Of a DNA stretch of 64,000 bases, positions 35,480 through 46,851 are shown piece by piece. The stretch is from positions 150,576,068 through 150,640,067 of the forward strand of contig JBOZIK010000001.1 in NCBI GenBank assembly GCA_051453625.1, given 5' to 3'. Below the pieces are notes generated by a model, which saw only the letters and a program-made list of their open reading frames with translations, searched no databases and was not told where the DNA came from. This DNA comes from Welwitschia mirabilis (lineage: Eukaryota > Gnetophyta > Gnetopsida > Welwitschiales). The first letter of the stretch is position 1. The number at the start of each line of letters is the position of its first letter. The position numbers were made by a program, and so were the translations under genes.

Positions 35480-36519
35480 TTAATAAGACTCCTCCTCTTC
35501 TTCATTTTCTTCTTTAGTCTTCCTCTAACTTTTCTTCATCACCTCTTGTGTGAGTTGAACTAGTGGTCACTGTTGAAGTGTTAGTAATATCATAACTAGT
35601 TGTAATGAGGGCTTTCTTCATGTATCTAGTATAGGAGTTAATCCATCTCAGATATGAAAGGGTTTCATCAGGAGATACTTCCTTTAGAGAAGGAGATTTT
35701 AAAGATTTATTAGATGGGATAAAGATTTACATGTGGGATAAGGTTGTACACCCAATGGGTGCCATAGGCTAGAGGGTCTTTAGTTTCGGATGAAAAGTGA
35801 TACAAAATGGTGGCAAATACTTGTGATAAGCATAGAGTAGAGTGAAGCCCTAGTTTTATGGTACTCTAACTATGAGACTATCTTCTTCAGTATTATAGCA
35901 AGAGCATTAATAAAATGCTCAGTCCCTACTAAATAAATTAAATAGGCTTGATAGTAGGAGGCCTCATCACGATTACCTGCAAAAAGTAAGAAGTTATAGG
36001 TAAAAATCAAGTAGAGAAAATAATATTTTGGAGTCAATAAAGAAGTAGAAAGAGTGTCCTTCTAATAATGCACCTTACCACAAAGCTCTTTGGTAACAGA
36101 AGGCTTATCTTCCATGGTATCCCAAAGAGACTAAAACTCTTCATAATCATCCCTTAAAAAGTTAGTTAGCTCAGAAATAAAATAACTATTACTCTTATTC
36201 ACTTTCCTAAAATGAGTGTTTTAAGGGTTTTGATGTCACGCTCATAAGAAGCATTACAATAAAAAATCAAAGTGACAAAAGGTTAAGTAGAATTAGAAAC
36301 ATTCAAAAAGTGATCAAGATTCTAATTTCTCAGGAGTTGAGTAACTTCTTTGAGCTCTTTAAGCTTTAAAGTGGTTACTGATCATTCTTGGCATAATGCT
36401 TTCTTGTCAAACTTTTTTGTGAACTTGTCAATGTTATTCTTTGATATTTCCTAGTAGAAAATAGTTGGATCCCTTGAAGGAACTTCCTCCACTCTCCTTC
36501 TAGATGAGCTTTCAGCCAT
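35480..36519 (-). pseudogene. Copia 3' ORF, resembling the putative plant transposon protein family
   Basis: The start Met is at 36519 (MAESSSRRRVEEVPS) and the end is an acidic tail, EENEEEEESY then TAA at 35482-35480. In between, FTKKFDKKALCQE, VTTLKLKELKEV and PFVTLIFYCNASYE can be read. They recall the N-terminal part of proteins annotated as putative plant transposon protein, which sit 3' of pol in some plant copia and gypsy elements. The span is not a multiple of three and holds many stops, so frameshifts are present. Function unknown. Its position directly after protease here results from loss of the rest of pol. Confidence 0.5.
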
Positions 36520-36999
36520 TTCAAGGGCTTGCAAACAAGAAAAATTAAAAGAAAAACACTATATCTAGAAGCAAAGCTCTAGATCTTAAAGAAAAATCAC
36601 TAGATCTGAGAGATGGAGAAGGCTAGAACATAATGAAATTGATTTAGGATCCTCTTTCTTTTATAGGCTATGAAAAATAAAGCAAAATGAAGAAAGAAAT
36701 TGGGTCCACTGATGGTACTTCCATACTGTGATTCATTAGGTCTGGTCAACTACTCAAGGTTTTGGTGAACCCATCAAGACATAGATCTACAGTACTAGAA
36801 AGGGTTTAAGTGACTAGGCTTTTAGGCCAGTTGACTAATTACATTCATTTGATCAAATCAGAGATCTAGTCGACCATCCTACAATTAGCCAAAGAATGGT
36901 AACTGAACTCACAGTTCATTTTTATAATTAACAATTAAGTTACAAACATAGGGTTTTATCAGAATTCTTTAAAAAGCATTCAGTTTTAGTAAGATTTAG
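36520..36999 (-). other. Copia spacer and deletion junction
   Basis: Non-coding sequence upstream of the 3' ORF with further GTCAAC/GTCGAC motifs (about 36745-36880). Somewhere between about 36900 and 37000 it meets the end of the protease frame, with about 3 kb of pol missing. Confidence 0.5.
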
Positions 37000-37410
37000 G
37001 CTAACATTGTAGTTTATATGAAATAATTGATTAATCAATTTAGTATCTATTCTATAAATATTATCCACTCGCTTTGTAGAAAAGATAGAAACATTTGTCT
37101 TCTCATCTACAACATTGCATTTTGATTTTTCAAAGATTATTTTGTGACTTTTGTCACATAATTAACTAATGACCAATAAATTATGTTTTAATCCATTTAC
37201 ATAAATCACATCATCAAGTTTAAACAACTTACCTCCCTTGATGCATCCTGTACCTTCTATTTTTTTCCTTTTTATTGTTTTCAAAAATGACTTCTTTTCC
37301 ATTTATACTCTTCAGGTACTAAAAGCTCAATTTTTCTTCTAACATATCCCTTAAGAAATTATTGTCTAGATACCATCTATTTGTACTTAGTCCTCTAAGA
37401 GCCATCTATG
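37000..37410 (-). pseudogene. Copia protease, active site changed
   Basis: The minus strand reads NRWYLDNNFLRDM where copia elements have RWYLDSGCSRHMT, so the catalytic DSG is now DNN. It continues with KGGKLFKLDDVIYVNGLKHN, then LCDKSHKIIFEKSKCNV and RVDNIYRIDTKLINQLF, the usual end of protease and start of the integrase linker. The frame then runs out, with no HHCC integrase after it. Stops are few here compared with the gypsy copies. Confidence 0.8.
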
Positions 37411-38089
37411 TTAGAAAATGTTAAAGATTTTTAGCTCTAACACACTTAGACTTATTAGACTTAGGTGGTACACTTCTCTTAGGAATAAATTTAAAAGGTA
37501 AAGTATTTGCAATTTCTGAAAAAAGCATTAATTATCAAATTTTACAAAAAATATTTAAATGACTAAATTTACTATAAAAATTACATGAAAGTTTAGAAGC
37601 ATGCTTACTCTTCCATTTTATCTATTCTTATGATTCTAAGTACTAAAGCTAATACCTGATTTATCTCTAATAGGTTTTTGCACTCCAAGCATCTATTTCA
37701 ATTTAGAAGAACTACTAGAGAATTTATTTAAAAAAAAAAATAAAGATCTTTTACCTGTAAAATTTAACTGGTATTATCATATTTTAGCACATTACATTTC
37801 TCTTCCAATTCCTATTTTTCTTTGGTGCTAGTCTTCACTGTTCTATTCAAATCATTTATACTCTTAGCTAGATTTTCACATTCCTTATATAACTCCTCAT
37901 ATGCGTCTTTTATTCATCCTCTTCTTCATTGATCATATCCAAATTATTAATCTCTGTTCTACAAGGAGCATCTTTGAGTAATGGCACAAAAGCCATGAAA
38001 GACAATATTCTAGCTCTGTCTGATTATTGATTTGAGTAGCTTTTATTATCATCATTATCTTCATTATCCCATGTGGTAATGAAAGAGGT
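37411..38089 (-). other. Copia gag-protease linker
   Basis: Decayed coding sequence including an acidic stretch (minus strand about 38070-38010, DNEDNDDNKSY) typical of the region after the zinc knuckle in SIRE-like elements. Confidence 0.45.
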
Positions 38090-39187
38090 ATTCTTTAATT
38101 TTTTGTTTTATCTCCTTATGTTTGGAAACTCATTTACCATATGATCAAATCCTTTGCATGAATATCATTAGATCTCTTTACCCTTTTCATGCTCCTTTCT
38201 ATGTTTCAAATGACTTCTTTTTGCATTTCTACTTAATTCTCCTTTCTTTTTCTTTCTATGAAGAAACTTTCTAGACCTTTTAGCTCGAAGAGACACTNNN
38301 NNNNNNNNNNNNNNNNNNNNNNNNNNNNNNNNNNNNNNNNNNNNNNNNNNNNNNNNNNNNNNNNNNNNNNNNNNNNNNNNNNNNNNNNNNNNNNNNNTTT
38401 CTTTCTATGAAGAAACTTTCTAGACCTTTTAGCTAGAAGAGCCACTTTGTCATTGTTTAAGTCCTCATCTGATCTATTAAATCTATAGTCCTCATGTATA
38501 CATTATAAAATAATACCTTTTTTTCTTATCCTTAATAAATTTAAGCTCATAAATTTGCAAATTACCTTGAAGTTTTTTTAATGCCATTGCATTTATATTC
38601 TTGCTCTCTTTGATGGCTATGACTTTTATTTTGAATCTCTTAGGTAGGAATCTTAAGAATTTCCTTATCATTTTTTCTTCATCCAAGCATTATCTAAGGT
38701 TTACCATTGAGTTTATGATATATGTGAGTCTAACAAAAAATTCTTGCAATATCTCTTCTTTATCCATATGAATATTTTTTAATTTTGAAATAAACATCTA
38801 GATTTTAGCTTGTTTTATAGTTGAGGATCCTTTATGTGCTACTTCGAGAATGTCCTAAGCTTTTTTAGCATGATTACAGTTTACTATATGCTTAAATTCA
38901 TCTACACATACTACACAAAATATGGCATTAAGGGCATGAGTATCTATAGTAGTTTTTGACTTGTCAATGATGGTCCATTAATATCAGGCTTTGGAAACTA
39001 AGATAGTGTTATCATTAAAATCATTATGGGTTAACATAGGCATAATGTAACCTTTGTAGATGACTTCCTCTATGCCAGCATCTAAGGATCTAAGAAATAT
39101 TTTCATCCTAGTTTTCCAGTAAGCATAGTTTAATCGATGAAACATAAGTGGATGATCGGTGGAAAATCCATTAGATGGATTACTCAT
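38090..39187 (-). pseudogene. gag: Copia gag
   Basis: Begins MSNPSNGFSTDHPLMF with RLNYAYWKTRMKIFL (39187 down), the copia gag N-terminal motif. The central gag domain (UBN2 type) shows RKFLRFLPKRFKIKVIAIKE (about 38670-38610). Near 38150 is a zinc-knuckle remnant, SCKGFDHMVNEF, with one Cys lost. About 50 bp is duplicated on both sides of a 100 N gap (38298-38397), so the reading frame there is uncertain. Several stops. Confidence 0.8.
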
Positions 39188-39232
39188 TTTAGGGTTATAA
39201 GATCAAGATTGATTAAAATATTAAAAAGACTT

Positions 39233-39250
39233 AACTTATTTCTAATACCA
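39233..39250 (-). promoter_or_regulatory. Copia primer binding site (tRNA-Met type)
   Basis: The minus strand reads TGGTATTAGAAATAAGTT, two bases from the LTR. It is a decayed version of the common plant copia site TGGTATCAGAGC. Confidence 0.7.
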
Positions 39251-39252
39251 CA

Positions 39253-40741
39253 TAATAGAATCAAGAACCCTAGAGGAGGGATAAATAGGTTCTTTCAAAA
39301 TTATAGCATGATATTCCAAATGAATCTAATCTTAAACAAAACTTTCATATAATAATGAAATAATTTAAATTGTGTATGATATAAGAAAAAAATGGAAGAA
39401 AAGAAATAAAGACTAAAAGCACAAAAATATCAATTTAATGTAAGCCATATTTATATTAGTTTGGGAAACCTCCTACTCCACTCTCGATGATTGGCTAGAT
39501 CTCGGATCTTCGTTACTCCACCATGTATTCCAGGTTTACCTGTAACCTTTACAAATAGACTTTTCCAGGATTAGTTTCAACCTTTGAATGGACTTTTCAA
39601 GGATTAGTCTCAACCTTTAAACAAACTTTTCAAGCCTAGTCTCAACCTTTCACAAAGCACAGTAGTGATGTGGTAATGCTTTTAGAGCATGAATATCACT
39701 CATTCTTGATTCAGTAAATGTAATAGAGATTTTTTCTATAGATGTAAAATAAATAAAGCTCTTCATCTAATCTTGAATGTAGAAATGATGTTAATAGAAG
39801 ATCTTCTTTGGTCAAAAATATAGATTTCAAGATACAACAATGAAATTTACCAAAATACAATGCTTGATCCTTCAGATCTAATAGATTCATCCAAATGAAA
39901 ATGCTTCCAAAAGATTTTTTGGTCATCTATATCTTAGCTATTTATAATGGAAGGCTTTTAGGGTTTATTATATTTTAAATATGCTTCCAATGGTTATAAA
40001 TGAATAGAAAATGGCTACCTAATAGCTACATAATGGATACATAACATTAAAAAAAATTATTCTTTATTTCATCCAGTCAACCCCATAAAAATTTGGTCGA
40101 TTCTATATGGTGTTGTGAGTTACACAGCTCACTTGAGTAAGAAACTTGGTCATCCCAATTTATTATGACTCCCTGTCTGGTCAATGCCATTGGGTTAGGT
40201 CGACCCCAGTCCAATTACCCATAACATTATCCAATCGTCCACTCCTCTAATAAAAATCTTTCTAGTTTTCTACATTGGGTCTAGTCGGCCCTTCAAGTAT
40301 CTGGTCAACCCCATGATAAGCAGCTTAGGCATACCAGCTGCACAGTGCTCAGGTCTGGTTAATCCCTTGATAATCATTTCAAGAGTACTATTCCTTGGTT
40401 TATAGATTTGGTTAATCCCATAAAGGTCTAGTTGACCCCTTGCCATTTGAATCAGGAACACTAATTTTCGAGGTTATAGGTCCAGTCAACCTCATCAAAA
40501 ATCTTGTCGATCCCTTTAGATGTAATTCATTTTCTATCTACTTTAGGTGCAGTTGACGCTATGAAAATCTGGTTGACCCCATTAAGAGGGTAAAAGAACT
40601 GATAGGTTTCTAATGCTCAAAAGTTTAATAATTTTGATTCCATCTTTGGACCTACAAGTAATTTAACATCTTCTATATAAGATAAAATTTGCTATATAGA
40701 AAACATTATTTTGATATCAATTGGTAAAGCATAATCTAACA
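39253..40741 (-). repeat. Copia 5' LTR, complete, with GTCGAC motif array
   Basis: Starts TAATAGAATCAAGAACCC and ends ATAATCTAACA, 1489 bp. Between about 40075 and 40590 it holds at least a dozen motif variants such as TCAACCCCAT, GGTCGACCCCAG, AGTTGACCCCTT and GGTTGACCCCAT. It shows where element C inserted in the other LTR (homologous site about 39915-39935). Confidence 0.85.
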
Positions 40742-40746
40742 GGATC

Positions 40747-41060
40747 TACCTAATAAGTCAGACACTAGAATCTTTATTGGTTATAAGATAGTGGATGGTT
40801 GCAGGATCAGTGTAAACATTTATGTGAAAACCAAGAAGATAATATTGAAGATGATCAAGACAAAAGATGATGGTAAGCATTTCTCTCTTAGTATTGGTGT
40901 AGTTGGATTGGGCTTAAGACAAAGTTTTACTAAGATAAGATCTAACTTTAAAATCATTTTCACACTTTTGACTATAAATCTCACCCACAATAATGTTGCT
41001 TGCATCACACATAAGTTCAAAATTCTTACTCTAATCAATGCCTATGATAATAGATTTAGA
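40747..41060 (-). pseudogene. Element A RNase H domain, cut by copia
   Basis: The minus strand reads NDFKVRSYLSKTL, then AQSNYTNTKREMLTIIFCL, HLQYYLLGFHINVYTD, the RNase H fold of gypsy RT. The domain is interrupted at 40747 by the copia insertion and its downstream end continues at about 25600-25540. Confidence 0.7.
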
Positions 41061-41149
41061 AGAAATGTTTTCTTTAAGAGCTTCAAATGCAAGTTAACAT
41101 GGATTGTTCTAATCGAATTTAGCATCTTTTTCAAGTAATGAATGAAGTG

Positions 41150-41830
41150 TTTTACACATTCTAGGAAAATCATAAATAAAACATTAATAGAAACCTACAT
41201 GACCAAGGAAAGATCTAATTTATTTGATATTAGTTGAAGGGATAAGATGTTTAATAATATTAAATTTTTTAGGATCCATCCTACTTCCTTCTTTTAAAAT
41301 TTGATGGCCTAAAATTATTCCATAATTGACAAGGAGAAAATTCTTTTCCCAACTATAATGTAAGCCCCTCTCTATATATTGATTTAAAACTTTCTCTAAT
41401 ATCTCTATGATTTATTCAAAAGTGTTACCAAAAATGAAGAAGTCATCTATAAAGATTTTTATAGAGTTCTCTATCATCTCAAAAAAAATCCACATCATAG
41501 CTTATTGAAAGGTTTCATGGGCATTGCAAAGTCCAAGGGGCATTTTTATAAAACTAAATATTCCAAAGGGTGAGGTGAAAGTTATCTCATCTTGATCTTC
41601 ACTTGCTATACAAATTTGATTATAGCCACTTTGTCCATCTAGAAAATAGTAGTAGGCATGACCTTGGATTCTATGAAGTTCTTTATCAAGAAAGAGTAAA
41701 GGGAAATAATCTCTTTTAGTGACCTCATTAAGTTTCTAAAATTGATGCACATTCTCCATTTTCCCACATTCTTTGAAATTACTGTTAAAGAACTAATTCA
41801 CTCATTATCGGATATGGCAGATATGATTCT
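41150..41830 (-). pseudogene. Element A reverse transcriptase, catalytic Asp pair intact
   Basis: In the sense direction: KLNEVTKRDYFPLLF, GHAYYYFLDGQSGYNQICIA, EDQDEITFTSPFGIFSFIKM, PLGLCNAHETFQ, then the catalytic box FIDDF at 41439-41453, followed by HYSWEKN, ILGHQILKEG and RMDPKK. This is the most readable pol domain in the window, with only a few stops, and lines up over its whole length with Athila-type RT. B (FMENF) and D (FMNEF) have lost the Asp pair. Confidence 0.85.
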
Positions 41831-42339
41831 GGCATCCATACATTTAATGGTTTCATCTTTAATGATTTGTTTAAGGGCCAGATTGAGCCTTCTTTAGAGC
41901 TGTCTAATAGGTCTAATATTATCTTCAAGGTAAATATTATGTTGAACTATGAAAATAGGAATGATAGATATGTCCTTATGTATCTAAGAAAAGACATTTT
42001 CTTTAGAAGTTAAAAGTGAGATCAAGTTTGATTCTTATTAATAAGTAAGAAGATCACTATTTATCAAGGGTTTCATTTGATTATTGGATAGAAAAATGTA
42101 TTTTAGACCTTGGAGTAATTTGTTAAGTTCAAGGCTTATATTTTTAGCTATTGTCCCATCTATCATGGGAATGACAAACATGGGATGATACTTTACTAAA
42201 AGTTTTTCTACTAAGTAAATATGCTAAGTTTCTCCTTAACCAGTGTCTTCTTCATCCTCAAACTCAAGATAGTATATTGTAGTGGGATTATCATTTAAAG
42301 TTGGTTCATGTAGAATGATTAATCTCTCCTCAATTGGTC
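41831..42339 (-). other. Element A protease-RT linker
   Basis: Decayed linker coding. A palindrome-like copy at about 42148-42190 (ttgtcccatctatcatgggaatgaca...) is at the same place as one in B. Confidence 0.4.
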
Positions 42340-42840
42340 AATGTTATTAAAAAAAGGTTAGTTTTAGTTCATATTTTAAGTTAAATTCATTTCCTATGTT
42401 CTTTTTAGCAACACTAAAAACTTGAATGGTAAACCATTTGTTGTCAAAATGACATTCCATCATCATAGATTGTGTGTCAATGATATAATGGATAGTTACA
42501 TAAAAGGCCCTTCCTAAGAGAAGTGGATAACCTCCATCATGTTCTATTTCAATGATGATAATATCTATGGGATAAAAAGCTTCCTTAATTTGGATGACTA
42601 GGTCCTTGATAATTCTTAATGTTTTCTGAATTAAGGTGTTATCTACTTCCAAAATAAATCATATAGGTTCTATTCTATTTTTCAATCCAAGTCTCTTACA
42701 TATGCGAAGAGGCATGATGTTTACACTTTCTCCTATTTACAATAAATCTTTTCAAATCCTTTGTTTCTTTCTAAGGTAACACTCATAGTTGCAGCTTCAT
42801 GGTCTTTGAATTTAAGACACTTTTTCATGACTATGTTGGA
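42340..42840 (-). pseudogene. Element A aspartic protease
   Basis: The minus strand near 42750-42680 reads SVNIMPLRICKRLGLKNRIEP, preceded by LL, a stop and IGE where the family has LLDLGA, so the catalytic Asp codon is now a stop. The C-terminal half is open (42652-42347): IDIIIIEIEHDGGYPLLLGRAFYVTIHYIIDT, quoted here in part, with the conserved PLLLGR.F motif. Confidence 0.75.
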
Positions 42841-43289
42841 AAGAGATTAAGTATGAAAAACATTTCTAGGAATTACACATTTTTATTTTCTTCTTACTAA
42901 GTCCTTCCACAACTTAGAATATTTAGGTTTTTCTTGCAAAAGTTTCCAAAAAGACAAGTTGATCTTTACCTCTTATATCAAAGTTTTTAAGTATTTATTA
43001 AAGGTAGGATTTGTATTTAATTAATCAAGATAAGGAGTGGGTGATTTCTTTTCTATATTTTCTTATCAGAAATTTTTAAAGGATTTTTTAGTAGGTGATG
43101 TTGATAAAAAGTTATATGAATCCAAAATTTCTACATCATCTTCTTTATTCATTTCATTGTTTTTAGAAGTTGAAGCTTCATGGGTAGAAGGTGTTGTATC
43201 ATTTTCACTTCATGTCACTATCTTTAAATCCTTTTTTAATTTATTTGGGTTGGATAAAGGTTATGATGTAAGAAATCCTTGTGATGTTT

Positions 43290-44720
43290 GATTAGCAAAC
43301 ATTATTTTTTAGAGCACATTCACTAAGTTTTCAATGTTGCTATTAGTTTTTTTCCCCATATTTCTCATTTTCTCTATAGATTCTCTAATTGGATTATTCT
43401 GATTTTGTTAGAAGTTGAAGTTATTTGGTTGAAAGTGTGAACTTCTAAATCTATTCTCAAAAGGTTTTCATTGTAATTATCCAAATACGCTTTATTGAAA
43501 TTGTGGTTTATTTTTAAAATTAGGTGTTCTTTGGTTAAATGCACAAACTTCCTTAAAAATCTTCTCCTTATATGTTGGCAACAAGGGATCCTTTTTAGTT
43601 GGATGAGAGTTATCTTCACAAATTTCACAAGTTGAAGTTGAATTTTTACCATTTAGTACTTTTTCATCAACTATCATTTATGTACACTTCCCTAAAGTGG
43701 TAGTGAAACCTTTAATCAAGTTAATTGATTCATCTTTTTTCTTTCTTTTCATGTTTGACTTTATTCAAATCTTTTAAGATTTGACCTCTAGTTTGATTTT
43801 AGCAGGTTTAGGCCAAGTCTGACTTATTTCTATAAGGTTTTTTAACATACTCCATGCTTCTTCTAAGACTAAGTTCAACAAGTTGCCTCCATAAAAATAA
43901 TATACAAGTTGTTTAGTTTAATCATTCAATCCACTGTAGAAATAACCAACTAGCTCTTTCTTATGAAATTCATCAATAGGATTGGAATGAGTAACTATGA
44001 TAAAACATTTACAAGTTGGTGCATAATCCTCATGAGGCTGTTGTTACAAGTTGGTCACATCTTTTTTTCTTTTTCTCATGGAAATTTACCTCAAAAATTA
44101 TTTGATAAACACTTCTTGCAATTGACTCTAGGACTTAAGAATTTTATGTGAAATGGTTTTAAGACAATTTTTTCCCTTTCTTTAAGTGTGACTAAAAAGA
44201 TAATTATTTAGGTACAATAACTAATATGTTTTTTCTCATTTTCCAAGGTAAGAACAAGTTCAATCTCAGCTAAATGTTGGAAGGGATTTTTCTTAGACTC
44301 CCCTAAAAAAGTTGGATATGCACTTAAATATCTTAATTCTACATCATCTCTGAAAGGTAAATCAAAGGGCTCTTGGATTTTACATTTTCTATTGGCAATT
44401 AAATCTCTAAGAGTAATGTTTGCATTCAAGAAAGAAGTTCTTATTACAATTGGGATATTATATGAAGTAACTTGCTTTTATTTTTGTAATGATTTCAATA
44501 TGTTCGACATATTTAAAGCAGAAATCATACAATCTACTTCTATACTATAATTTTTGTTTGCAAAATCTTATTCTAAAATAATAGAAGCAAAAAAATCTTC
44601 TTCTCTAATTCTAGGAATTTGCATATCTAGAATGTGCATATCCAGATTTACCTCTAAGTTAACTAATCCTTCTATGATATTTTCTTTAATCAAGTTCTAC
44701 TCTCTCTGATATTTTATCTC
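43290..44720 (-). pseudogene. gag: Element A gag
   Basis: The leader peptide (about 44720-44590, ending MQIPRIREED) is followed by NITLRDLIANRKCKIQEPFD (44429 down) and YPTFLGESKKNPFQHLAEIE. The zinc knuckle is at about 43630-43585, STCEICEDNSHPTKKDPLLP, where the last Cys of C-x2-C-x4-H-x4-C reads Asp. It is followed by YKEKIFKEVCAFNQ as in B and D. The middle is broken by stops. Confidence 0.75.
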
Positions 44721-45175
44721 CTTACAAGAATTCATTATGTCCCTACATGCTTAGATNNNNNNNNNNCCTAGTCATAAGGATGATAGGGATGATGATCATA
44801 GTAATAAAAAAAAAAATATATATCAAAACTCAAAGAAATTACCAAAAGTGAAAAATCAAACTATTGTCTAGGCTATTGTGGGAATGACAGAGAAGATGAT
44901 GGTACCTTTATTATCAAACTATGAATAGGAGAAAAATTGCAAAAGCAGAAAAAAAATAAAAATTTTAAAACTGTAAAATTTTAAAACTATAATGCTCAAC
45001 ATTGTTGGAAGAATAAAGAGGATGACAAGGATTCTAAAAACTATGAAAAATAAAAATTACTAAAATAAACCTACTCTAAGTTATACTAAAAATATAGAAT
45101 TGCTTTAAATAAATAACCTAAATAAAAATTTTAATGTACTTATTTGGATAGTGATAATCCTTTAGCTCCTTAAGG

Positions 45176-45196
45176 CCTTCCCCAAAAACGGTATTA
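45176..45196 (-). promoter_or_regulatory. Element A primer binding site (tRNA-Asp type)
   Basis: The minus strand reads TAATACCGTTTTTGGGGAAG, three bases from the LTR, a more decayed relative of the C site. Confidence 0.6.
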
Positions 45197-45199
45197 AAA

Positions 45200-46846
45200 T
45201 GTTATGATATGAATTTATGCAATTCTTAAGTTCTTAGGATAAATATGTAAATTATAAAACTTAAAAAATACACATACTAGTATAAACAGAAGTTCATCCA
45301 AATGTTATAATCCTAACAAAGGCACTAGGCTTAGAGTTATAAAATTGATTTCTAAAGGTATTTTTTTCTTTTTATCTTTTAATAATTGAAAGTAAATAAC
45401 AAAGTAAAATGCAATGCAAAGTAAATGAAGATGAAATACAAATGAAAGTGGAATGAATTCTATTAGATCCTAATTCTCCTATTATAAGAACTAGATTCTC
45501 TATAATTAAAATCAATTAAGAAGAGTACTTTACTTAATCCTAATCAATATGAAATATTAGTTATATCAAATAGAATATGGAATAAAATGTGAAATGGAAA
45601 TAAAACAAAAATGCAAATGTAAACTAACAGAATCACCCTTGATAAAGATTGACCTTATGATATAAATAAATTATAGAATTATCACTTAAACTATAACCAA
45701 CTTAAATCATAAGGGAGTTAAACATGATTGAATTGAAAAGAGTATTTAAATTGATCATAGGACTTTATGTTCTCTTACAACAAACTAGTAGCACCTTAAT
45801 GGAAGAGACTCAATCTAATACCAAGGGAACTTCTCTCTGTAGCAAATGGGCCTCTTGTCTTTCAATCTTCTATTACAAGCATATCAGATATAAAAGATGG
45901 AAATAGAAGTGAATAAGAGGAAATTTATTTATAGTTTTACATTAAATTTCTAGAAGCTTAACCCTAGAAGTTAGAAAAGAAACCCTAATAGTCCAAATAG
46001 GTCACATGGCCCTATTATAAAGATAAATTTTTCTAGTCATAGAAAAGTAGTTATCTTTCTGACTATCATGAGGATGATAGAGGGGATGTCACTCTATGTT
46101 AAAAGGTACTCTATCAGCTTTGAGCCCTATTATTAACCCCATAGTATTTTTCCAGATCAGCAGCGTTATCATTCTATCTTTTGTGGGGATGACAGAGGGG
46201 ACGACAAGCTTCTTCATCTCTAATCTCATCGAGGAATTAATATTTTGCATGGTAAATTCTTCTTCTAAAGTATGTAGTATTAAAATAGGCTAAGAATCAC
46301 ATTTTTCAATGNNNNNNNNNNNNNNNNNNNNNNNNNNNNNNNNNNNNNNNNNNNNNNNNNNNNNNNNNNNNNNNNNNNNNNNNNNNNNNNNNNNNNNNNN
46401 NNNNNNNNNNNNNNNNNNNNNNNNNNNNNNNNNNNNNNNNNNNNNNNNNNNNNNNNNNNNNNNNNNNNNNNNNNNNNNNNNNNNNNNNNNNNNNNNNNNN
46501 NNNNNNNNNNNNNNNNNNNNNNNNNNNNNNNNNNNNNNNNNNNNNNNNNNNNNNNNNNNNNNNNNNNNNNNNNNNNNNNNNNNNNNNNNNNNNNNNNNNN
46601 NNNNNNNNNNNNNNNNNNNNNNNNNNNNNNNNNNNNNNNNNNNNNNNNNNNNNNNNNNNNNNNNNNNNNNNNNNNNNNNNNNTCTTCTTCTAAAGTATGT
46701 AGTATTAAAATAGGCTAAGAATCACATTTTTCAATGATCATCCTTTAGTTCTCCATAATCATCAATATTTCATCCAAACTTATGTAGATTTCCTATAAAA
46801 GCACTCAAAATACATGATTAAATTCCTAAAAATTGGCATCACAACC
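45200..46846 (-). repeat. Element A 5' LTR with internal gap
   Basis: Starts TGTTATGATATGAATTTATGC and ends GGCATCACAACC next to the ataag duplication. Decayed TATA at about 45925. Palindrome copies at about 46050-46088 and 46165-46207. A 371 N gap (46312-46682) is flanked on both sides by the same 54 bp, so the true LTR is probably close to 1.2 kb. Confidence 0.85.
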
Positions 46847-46851
46847 ATAAG

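Larger units (their letters stand above)
25606..40741 (-). mobile_element. Ty1/copia element (SIRE/Maximus-like), internally deleted
   Basis: Inserted in element A with a perfect 5 bp duplication ggatc (25601-25605 and 40742-40746). Its own length is about 7.4 kb; the remaining 7.7 kb is element C inside its left LTR. It contains gag, protease and a 3' ORF, but no integrase, reverse transcriptase or RNase H. The primer site is of the initiator tRNA-Met type, standard for copia. The lineage is inferred from the gag motifs and the extra 3' ORF. Confidence 0.85.
20860..46846 (-). mobile_element. Ty3/gypsy element A, host of the nested insertions
   Basis: LTRs 20860-22081 and 45200-46846 with a perfect 5 bp target duplication ataag (20855-20859, 46847-46851). 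Its own length is about 10.9 kb once the copia at 25606-40741 and one ggatc copy are set aside. Reading across that insertion, gaga-aggatc joins tacctaataag, matching the uninterrupted site in B (gagaaagatctacttaataag, about 12480). It carries gag, protease, RT (with an intact Asp pair), RNase H and integrase, all with stops. The 3' region is short and shows no env-position ORF. Confidence 0.9.
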
